The notes below the pieces were generated by a model, which made no database searches, was not told the DNA's origin, and worked only from the letters and a program-made list of their open reading frames with translations. The position numbers were made by a program, and so were the translations under genes. 64,000 nucleotides of DNA, taken from positions 37,891,217 through 37,955,216 of the forward strand of contig CP141139.1 of NCBI GenBank assembly GCA_035236585.1, read 5' to 3'. Source of the stretch: Warburgia ugandensis. Taxonomy: Eukaryota > Streptophyta > Magnoliopsida > Canellales > Canellaceae. Position 1 is the first letter of the stretch. Every line of letters starts with the position of its first letter. This document shows, one piece after another, positions 56,091 through 64,000 of this stretch.

Positions 56091-58240
56091 TCCACTTCAA
56101 ACAATATTTTGCATGAGAAAATAAAGGAGGAGAACAAATGCTGAAGAGAGATACAATTTACAGGAGATCTTCAACCAACATTCATTTAGACTTTTGAAGC
56201 ATTTAGTGCCATGATCTACCCTTGTCCATGGCTATCTTAAATTACCCAATGAGAACCCACCTAAACAAGGATGTGCTAATGAGAATGAAGACTACAAAGA
56301 AGACCAGAATTGAATGCCATTTGTGTAGATTTTTTGGTGGACTGCCCACCTTTATTTTAGGAGGAAAATGCATTCTCCCAAGAAAGAAAACATGTGCCAC
56401 TTCTTGAATGCTATTGGTTGGAGATAATAATGGTGGATTGGCAGAAAATCAAGGAGAGAAAGAGATTTGGATAAGATAACCCCAATAGAATCAAAGGCAT
56501 TCACTCTAAGTATACTTAATCCAACATATGAGGAGAAATGAACTACGAAACATGTTGTTTTGGATAAGGAAACTTCTATGAAATATAAAAAACTTAATGT
56601 AAGGTGAAGCATGATCCAATGGTGATGAATGAAGAGGGGAAAATTGTAAAGCCTTGGCCACCATTCTACCCCTCATGCAAAGAAGATTCAATGTGTATTA
56701 CATATGCAACATAGGAGTACGTCATTTTCAAAAGGAGTTCCATTTGATTTTAAGAGGAAGTTTGGAGAAAACATCCTATGGAATGCCATGCAATGATCTT
56801 CATCTTCTCATCTTCAACATTCAAGGAAGAAGGACACTCATCGAACCAACCATCCATACATCATCTCTAACCTTTCCAACTCCATGTGATTCTCACTTAT
56901 CTCTTTCCATTCCCCCTTTATCTCCTTCATTCTTTCTCCTTATCTCTTTCCATTTCTTACCTTATTTTCTGTCCTCATCTAAACCCCACATCCAAATCTC
57001 CTTTCAATTCCCTTCATTTCTTAATCCAACACAACCTCCATCTCACTCCATGTATTCCAGGCCTTCCCCCCTTCCATTCTCCCTTTATCTAGACCACTCC
57101 TTATTTCCTTATTCTTATAATATCAACCATTCATTTCTTAGAATTTTCTCTATAGAAGAAGGACAATAATGTGTCTTACTTTCCCTAGAACATTAGACCC
57201 AAAACTCTAGAGAAACAAATGGGAGAGATATCAATCCCTCTATCTCTACCCTGGGCCCATACGACCACACCACCTGGAGAAGAGGTAAGAGTCTAGCCCT
57301 AAATCCATGGACCAATAATCATTCTTTGTTTAAGGCTTTGTGTGAGAGATAGGAAGGAGGTCCTCCTGTCAAGGTAAATACCACCTCTATTCCGTACCTC
57401 CTTTAGTAGAAGAATATGGCATTCCTCTCTCTAGGAACACCGGTCCCCATTTTTCATTGTTTTATCATTCCATTTCATTATTAAAGTGGAATGCCTAACT
57501 CTAATAGTCACAATTCAATTTAGTTCAATTACTTCTCCTTCCTCTGCATTCTCATAAAGTTATTCTTTTCTTGGAGTTCTATAAATGGAAAAGCATACAT
57601 ACTGTTTATTCTTTTCTATTCCACATATCTATATACTATCTTCCTTCTTTTCATTCTTTGTGGGATGCTAACTCCTTAGGAAAGGTGTTAGGTGCCTCTT
57701 TCTATGGTATCCATAGAACTTCAGTCCTAAGGGTTTGTTTGATAGGGTTGAGCATGATAAAGCATGTGGCATGCTTGGTGATACACTCGCAGTACCTAAA
57801 CAAGTAAAAGGAATTGAATTGATGATGAAAGCTTCATATAATATAGTTTATGTTGTGTTGAAGTGAGGTGTACAGACCATTATTGATTGACATATCAAGA
57901 GAGGCCTACAACAGAAGTTCAAGCCTGGAAATAGGAAGTTTACTTTATTTGCTTTACTTTATTTTATTTTATTTTACTTTCTTCATGTATCAATTTCATT
58001 ATATGAAGTCAATATTAATGAAATTCATTTCATTTTAAGTTTCTAAGTTTTTTATGTTTATTTTTAAACTGTCTCCTTTGGTTTATTTTCTTTTGAATCA
58101 TTGACTAGGCTAAAGTGATATAATTTAGCTTTTAACTAAACCCTGTTTATGAAAGAGTCTTCCAGGATCTACCTTTGTTTGCTAAATTTATACTTCATTA
58201 GACCCATACACTTGTAAAAAGTGAAATTTAAAATAAGAAG
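56091..58240 (+). repeat. Probable 5' LTR of E5
   Basis: Noncoding sequence ending just before the PBS, with 'acccatacacttgtaaaaag' at about 58202-58221 recalling the LTR ends of this family. A C/T-rich strand (56860-57110) sits in the middle as in the other LTRs. The partner LTR is outside the window, so the start is a guess. The 171-codon frame 56654-57169 is a product of the C/T run. Confidence 0.5.
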
Positions 58241-58247
58241 AAGTTTT

Positions 58248-58265
58248 TGGCATCATCACCAAGGA
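58248..58265 (+). promoter_or_regulatory. Primer-binding site of E5 (tRNA-Asp type)
   Basis: TGGCATCATCACCAAGGA, 11 of 18 against the tRNA-Asp complement. All seven differences are transitions, six of them C-to-T or G-to-A. Confidence 0.68.
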
Positions 58266-58963
58266 CTCGCAATGAAGTTTTTAGTTAAATCTTGGTTAAA
58301 ATGCTTTACCACCAATCCTAGTTTTTAGAACTGGATCTACTTTAGTTCCATTTTTGCAATATTTTTCCTTATTGCTAAAGATTTCTTATAGTCTCTCTCC
58401 TCTTTTTTTGTGTAAGAATTTGGAAAGGACTTGAAGGAAGACTTAAGATGGTCATAGTTTTTAATTATAATTGAATTATAGTGACGGTGTTCTTGTATTC
58501 TTTTTATCCTAATTCATTCATAAGGAAAGTAATAAAATAGGTCAAGGGTGAGCCATCCTAACCTAGAAGAGCAGGAGGTATGTGCATGGACTCACCCTTG
58601 TATGAGAAGACTATTTCTACAACCCCAATGCGAGTGTTCTGACTGTCTTTCCAATTCCTAGATTAGGGATGCATTAGTAGTTTAACTTTGCATTATTTGG
58701 TTGGTAGATAAAAACATGCAGTTGCATTCATCTATTTATTTGTTGCATAATATGTAAGATTGTTGCATTAGTTGGAACCTACTTCACAAAGAATAAGTTC
58801 ACAATATTGTGTGTCCTTTGTTTGTGCATGATTTTTCATTTAGATTATATTGTCTAGTTGAGGTTTTCCTAGTATAGCATAAAAAATAAAAAATAAAAAT
58901 CTTACATTGTATACAATGACTTGTTGTATCTAAACCAAAGTCAACTGAACTATTCATTGGTAT
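58266..58963 (+). other. 5' leader of E5
   Basis: Noncoding. 'tttttgtgtaagaatttgga' (58405-58425) and 'ccaccc/ctcacccttgtatgagaag' (58590-58609) match the E1 leader (1358-1382, 1570-1590). The conserved leader block found in the other five elements is missing; text passes from a position before it to one after it near 58760. Confidence 0.6.
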
Positions 58964-60530
58964 ATGCATGGCCGTAGATACCTCAATCTAGATCTAGTAC
59001 TCTTAGACAAGTAGCTCAAACATATTATTAGGCAAGGCCTCAAGAATCAAGTATATCTAAATAACCTTGCCAAAGACATGGCTAGCAAAGCAATAGAGGT
59101 CAAGCCATTGAAGGATTATTGTGCTTCTATCCAATACAACTCACCATCCTATAAAGTTTTACATGCAACTAATGTAGACCATTTTGAGTTAAAACCAAGG
59201 ATTATTCATTTCTTGCCAACTTTTTACAGGCCAGACAAGGAGGACCCATACCACCATGTTAATGAATTCCTTGAAATTCATTCCACATTTTAATACCATA
59301 ATTTTTTTGGTGATTCTATTAGGCTAAGACTATTCTCCTTCTCTTTGAAGTACAAAGCAAAAGCATGGTTCAACTCTTTAGAAGTAGGGTCCATCACCAC
59401 ATGGGATCAAATATCCAGGAAATTACATAACAAGTTCTTCCCAATCCATAAAACCAATAACCTCAAGAGGGAAATCATCAATTTTCAACAAAAAGAGGGA
59501 GAGAATTTCTATGAGTTCCTGGAATCTTGGAAGGTCCCCACACCACGGCTTTGAGAAGTGGCAAAAGTTAAAATACTTCTATAAAGTCTAACACTACAGA
59601 ACTGACATATGACAGATGACACTGGTGGTGGGGCTTTCATGACTAGAGTCATACGAAGGCTTGAAATTTCTTTGAAACACTTTCTTAGATCTCCTAGCAA
59701 TAGGATTACTCCAATAAGATGGAGAGAAATCCACTACTTCCAAAGAAAAGTGATCTATGTGAGATTTTATATGAGATAGGGGTCAATCAAATATATACAA
59801 TAAAATAGAGATTTTAGCCTATAAAGTGGACAAAATAGATGACTAACTCAATGGTTAGATGCATTTATAATAACTAACAAATCTTCTAAGTAACCTCAGT
59901 TTGAGGTTTGTTCAATCTGTTCTAGTCCCACACATTCTACTATATCATGTCCATCCAGCTTTACTTTCACAAAATATTTTTCAAAGCAAGTGAATGCTAT
60001 GAATGCGTTATTTAACTTTAACAATATTCCCTATTCTAAGATACACAATCCTAGATAGGCTAGGCATCCAAATTTTTCATCGTTGAAGAATAATCACCAA
60101 AGGGGCCCCATATGGGAGTCTCCCTCAGTAACCTTTTTCCAAAGCTACAATGCCACTCCAGCAACAGCCTCCTCAATAGTTTTTGCAACAATGAAGGAAA
60201 CAATCATTGGAGGAGACACTTAATTTATTCATGAAAAGTTCAATGCAATCCTAGAATGATACAAAGAAGACTTTGTGAGACAACTCACAGTCCATTAAAA
60301 AGTTGGAGTATCAAGTGGGACAACTATCTGCTGCTTCGAGTGAAAGAGAAAAAGTAAAATTCCCCATTGAGCCTATGCCCAACCACAAGGGTCATTTTGA
60401 GGTTGGCTCAACATTGACTGATTAAGCCAAGCAATTACTACCCATAGGAGTGGTAAGTAGACAATTAGGTAGGCTAGACTAAGGATTTTCCAATGGCCAA
60501 GGTAAAAGAGAAGCATACTACATCACAAAA
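58964..60530 (+). pseudogene. E5 gag
   Basis: Starts at ATG 58964-58966, in frame with the longer piece from 59078. Landmarks: 'IRQGLKNQV', 'HFELKPRIIHFLPTF', 'LRLFSFSLKYKAKAWF', 'KFFPIHKTNNLKREI', then a frameshift near 59550 before 'HHGFEKW'. The zinc knuckle at 59909-59950 keeps C-x2-C-x4-H-x4-C. A C-terminal tail with 'SLEE' and 'QVGQLSA' follows. At least ten stops. Product role as for the other Gag proteins. Confidence 0.78.
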
Positions 60531-60559
60531 GGGTAAAGAGAAGGTTCAACCATCTACCT

Positions 60560-61350
60560 CTTCTTTTAAACCCCTTCTTGAATGTCCATATGTTCCTAAG
60601 ACTCCTTATCCTCAAAAGATTAAATGTAGCAAAGAAGAAGAATAACATCGATGAGATAATGGACATTTTCAAGCAAGTTAACATATATATTCCATTACTT
60701 AGTGCAATTAAGGAATTTCCTCCTTATGCCAAAATCCTAAAGGACCTCTAAACTTGAAAGTGTCCGCAAAATGTACAAAAAAAAAAAAAAGGCTTTCTCA
60801 CCAAATGCCTGACAATATCATGTGTAATTGGGGAACATAAATTTTATAATGCACTCCTTAATTTAGGACCAAGTGTTATCCTTTTACCATATTCAGTCTA
60901 TGAGCAACTAGGGTTAGGCAAGTTAAAACCCACCTCTACTACACTCTGACTCGCAGACCGATCTATGAAGATTTGTTGAGATGTGATTGAAGATGTCTTA
61001 ATATAGGTTGATAAGTTCCTATTTCTAGTAGACTTCATTTCCTCAACATATATCTCCAAATAATGAAATCCCTATCATTTTGGGATAATCATTTCTAGCC
61101 ACCTCTAATGCGATTATCAAATATCGAGATGGTGCCATGAAATTATCTTTAGAAATATGAAAATAGAGTTAAATATTTTTAATGTGGCACAACAAATGGA
61201 CTATGTAAATTCATATGCCATAAATGTCATTGAAATTCTACTTCATGATATCTTCCTCACATCCTCCATTTCTAATCCACATATGGCATGTCTATTCCCT
61301 GATAGTATAAACATTGAGCTAGAAGATCCATTGAGGTAGTTGATTGATTA
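60560..61350 (+). pseudogene. E5 protease
   Basis: Opens with 'CPYVPKTPYPQ' and continues through broken frames. The active-site region near 60865 no longer reads as Asp-Leu-Gly-Ala-Ser cleanly ('aatttaggaccaagtgtt', where the Asp codon GAT is AAT). 'FLATSNAIIKYRDGAMKL' (about 61092-61145) is the second landmark. The piece 61157-61339 is the linker toward RT. Nonfunctional. Confidence 0.72.
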
Positions 61351-61399
61351 CTTGAAGCTACAGTGATAATGAACACTTAAAGTAGAAGCCCTTAAACTA

Positions 61400-62480
61400 C
61401 CTTCAACTATTTAGGCCTTGCCTAATGTTAAAAAACCCACACTTAATTTAAAAACATTGCCAAATAGTTTGATGTATGCATTTTTAGGTCCATCAAAAAC
61501 TCTCTCTGTTATCATTGTCTTTGATCTTCATCAAGAACATGAGGGTAAACTACTTGATGTTCTCAAGAAACATAAGACAATAATAAGGTGGTCTATATCG
61601 AACATCAATGGTATTAGTCTGACTATTTGCATGCACCATATCCACTAGGAAGAAACTGCAAAAATGTCACAAGAAATGTATTGATGACTAAACCTTAACA
61701 TGAAGAAGGTTGTATGGATGGAGGTTCTTAATTTGTTAGATGTTGGAATCATTTATCCCATTTCTAATAGTTCTTGGGTTAGCCCAATTCAAGTTGTTCT
61801 AAAGAAATCTAGAGTAATATAGTCAAGAATGAATTTCAAATGACCACTAGGTGGACAGTGTGTAGAGACTACTAATTGGTCATGAGAAAAGACCACTTTC
61901 CTCTACCCTTCATTGACCAATTGCTAGAAAGGTTAGCCAAACATAAGTATTATTACTTTCTTAATGGGATATTCTAGATATAACCAAATTCATATAGCAC
62001 CGGAGGCTTAAGAGAAGACCACTTTCATGTGTCCTTTTTTAATTAGCCTTTGGGCTATGCAATGCACCAGTGACTTTTTAATGGTGTATGGTGAGTATTT
62101 TCTCTGATATGGTAGACTATTTCCTGGAGGAATTCATAGATGACATTTTGGCATTTGGGTCATCATTTAATGAGTGCTTGGCCCATCTGTCCTTAGTGGT
62201 GGGGAGATTCCAAGAGAAATGCCACTTCATTGTAAAAAGTAGAATTATTATAGAATACATCATGCATAGAATGGCATCAAGGTTAATAAGGCTAAAGTAG
62301 ACCTCATTTCTAATATTCTCCCTCCTAGGACAATGAAGGGCATTTGCTCATTCTTAAGCCATGCTGGATCTTACAAAAGATTCATCAAGGACTTTAGTAA
62401 AATTACTAGGGCCCTCTACAATCTACTAAAAAAGGAGGCAAATTTTGACTTTCATGAAGATTACATGCATGCCTTTGAAT
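61400..62480 (+). pseudogene. E5 reverse transcriptase
   Basis: The first open piece (61418-61648) has 'YAFLGPSKTLSVII', 'EGKLLDVLKKHKT' and 'INGISLTICMHHIH'. Then 'NLLDVGIIYPISNSSWVSP'. The middle is frameshifted. The catalytic motif FIDD is intact at 62133-62144, followed by 'LAFGSSFNECLAHL'. After another break, 'SFLSHAGSYKRFIKDFSKIT' ends the domain. Compare E3, where the second Asp is Asn. Confidence 0.82.
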
Positions 62481-62930
62481 GCCTTAAGGCTAAACTTACC
62501 TTTGCGCCTATCATTCAACAGCCAAATTGGAGTGCACCATTCGAGATAATGTGTGTCGCTTTAGATTACACAATAGGCATTGTATTGGGGTAGCGTATTA
62601 CCAAACTCCCTCCATGTGATATATTATGCTACTAAAACACTAAATGACACCCAACTCAACTATTCCTTTGTGGTAAAAGAGTTGTTAGTAGTTGTCTTTG
62701 CACTAGAGAAGTTTAGATCCTTTCTTCCAGGATTTAAGGTGATAATTTATTCAAACTATGATTCATTGAAGTACCTTCTTTCCTAGAAGGATGCTAAACT
62801 GAGACTTACCCAATGGATTTTACTTCATCAAGAATTTGGTATCAAAATTTGGGACAAGAAAGTTTCTAAAAATGTAGTAACAAATCACCTATCTATGGTA
62901 ATTATTGAGTTTGTTAGTGAACCTGTGCCA
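62480..62930 (+). pseudogene. E5 RNase H
   Basis: 'WSAPFEIMCVALDYTIGIVLG': the first catalytic Asp (Cys-Asp in E3) is Val here. 'VVKELLVVVFALEKFRSFL' and 'LKYLLS' follow from 62580 in another frame. The end of the domain ('IRD'-like region) is visible near 62850 only in pieces. Confidence 0.78.
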
Positions 62931-63059
62931 ATTATTAAGACTTTTTTGGATAAGCATCTGCTATAGGTTTCTCAATTTTGTTGGTTTGTAGACATTGTTA
63001 ATTATCTTGTTATAGGTCAAATTCCATCACACCAGTCCAAATAAGATATATCTAAGTCT

Positions 63060-64000
63060 TTATCTATGCTCAAGTACTTTTTCTGGGACAATCCATGCTT
63101 ATTTAACTACTATCCCGATAAAATCATTAGAGATGTATCCTTGAAAATGAACACAACAATATCATCTCCTTTTGTCATGACCATGCTTTTGGGGACCATT
63201 ATAGTGCTAAAAAGACTACTACAAAAATCTTGTAGTGCAAATTTTATTAGCCCTTGATTTTTAAACATTCGTGTTCATGCTACAATGCTTGTGATCACCG
63301 TCAGAAGGTAGGGAGCATGGGACATAGAAATATGATGCCAATAAACCCTATTTTGATCATCAAAATTTTTTATGTTTAGGGCATCAATTTTATGGTATCC
63401 ATTTCCTAATTCATTTGGAAATTTATACATCTTAGTGGGAGTGGACTATGTGTCCAATTAGGTAGAGGTGATATCATGCAAATCAATGACCACAATATAG
63501 TGGTCAAGTTCTTAAAAGATAACATATTTTCACATTCTGGTACTCCATGTGTTATCATTAGCAATGGTAGTAAACATTTCTACAGCTAGGTTTTTAAAGC
63601 CCTAATGAAGAAATATGGTGTTGCCCATAGAGTAGCAATGCCCTATCATGCCCAGACTAGCGGGCAAGTAGAGGTATCTAATAAGGAAATAAAGCAACTT
63701 TTGGAGAAAATAGTGAACCCAAATTGGAAAGATTGGTCTTTATGATTTAATGATGTGCTAAATGCTTATCAAACTGCTTTTAAAACCCTTATTGAAATGT
63801 CACCATACCACTTAGTTTTTGGAAAAGCTTGTCATCTTCCTATTGAGTTGGAACATAGAGCATATTGGACAATTAAACAACTCAACATTGATCATGGCAA
63901 AGCCGGTACCCAAAGGAAGCTTGAACTTTAAGTGATGGAAGAAATCAGGCAAGATGCATAACGTAATGCCAAATGATATAATGATCATATGAAATTGATT
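63060..64000 (+). pseudogene. E5 integrase, cut by the window end
   Basis: Zinc-binding part with 'CHDHAFGDHYSAKKTT' (near 63175). In the core the first Asp is Asn ('GINFM', codon 63386-63388) and the second is Asn ('SNGSKHF', codon 63563-63565), both GAT to AAT. The third residue, Glu, is intact at 63671-63673 within 'GQVEVSNKEIK'. Then '[20 protein letters not shown]'. Several stops. The sequence ends within the C-terminal domain at 64000. Confidence 0.83.

Larger units (their letters stand above)
56091..64000 (+). mobile_element. E5: Athila-like Ty3/gypsy element, cut by the window end
   Basis: Probable 5' LTR (about 56091-58240, left edge uncertain), PBS, leader, gag, protease, RT, RNase H and integrase in the usual order; the 3' part lies outside. 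Heavily decayed with many stops. It keeps the RT FIDD motif and the integrase Glu that E3 lost, but has lost both integrase Asp residues. LTR sequence differs from the TGTTAAGTG group. The leader resembles that of E1. Confidence 0.83.

Noticed and set aside
1..64000. CRISPR arrays, rRNA or tRNA genes, bacterial or organelle DNA
   Set aside because: No regularly spaced repeats, no rRNA landmarks, no cloverleaf, and no dense coding of the bacterial or plastid type were seen.

Overview
This window looks like heterochromatic nuclear DNA from a seed plant, most likely a flowering plant. No intact host gene is visible. Almost everything recognisable is transposable-element sequence. Most of it is Ty3/gypsy of the Athila type: primer-binding sites (PBS) resembling the tRNA-Asp 3' end, a Gag with a CX2CX4HX4C zinc knuckle, a DLG protease, an FIDD-type reverse transcriptase (RT), RNase H and a DDE integrase. 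The DNA is AT-rich and poor in CpG, and every coding region carries stops, frameshifts or lost catalytic residues. Species cannot be named from this sequence.

Layout, left to right. 1-1330: part of a long minus-strand LTR, related to the one at 23043-25650. 1335-6100: a plus-strand deletion derivative (called E1), itself hit by a 5'-truncated RTE-clade LINE (3929-5146, minus) with an 11-bp target duplication and a (CAT)33 tail. 6240-7344: a leader remnant and a GC-rich, probably Copia-type LTR. 7345-10711: mostly unrecognised. 10717-18497: a non-autonomous minus-strand LTR element (NA) with TATAT target duplications and one 499-codon frame broken only by stop codons. 19111-25650: a 3'-truncated minus-strand Athila-like element (E4) with PBS, gag, protease and a 2.6-kb 5' LTR.

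28682-52127 is a three-level nest. E2 is a gag-only element with target duplication AGTGC/AGTGT. E3, the only element in the window with gag, protease, RT, RNase H, integrase and both LTRs, sits in the 3' untranslated region of E2 with target duplication GAAAC. A 2,671-bp CpG-rich solo LTR (44890-47560, target duplication AGGAA) sits inside the 3' LTR of E3. The insertion order is therefore E2, then E3, then the solo LTR.

52128-56090 holds unrecognised DNA and an LTR-like block related to the solo LTR. A further plus-strand Athila-like element (E5) occupies roughly 56091-64000 and runs off the window. E3 or a relative is the kind of element that could once have supplied enzymes in trans to gag-only E2 and to the NA/E1 type, but none visible here could do so now.

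The most interesting signals are: (i) NA and E1 share the same reduced architecture and have lost the Gag zinc-knuckle ligands; (ii) a leader block is conserved in five elements; (iii) a perfect hairpin sits just before the polypurine tract; (iv) primer-binding sites have decayed almost purely by C-to-T and G-to-A changes. I found no convincing evidence of a wholly new biological system.
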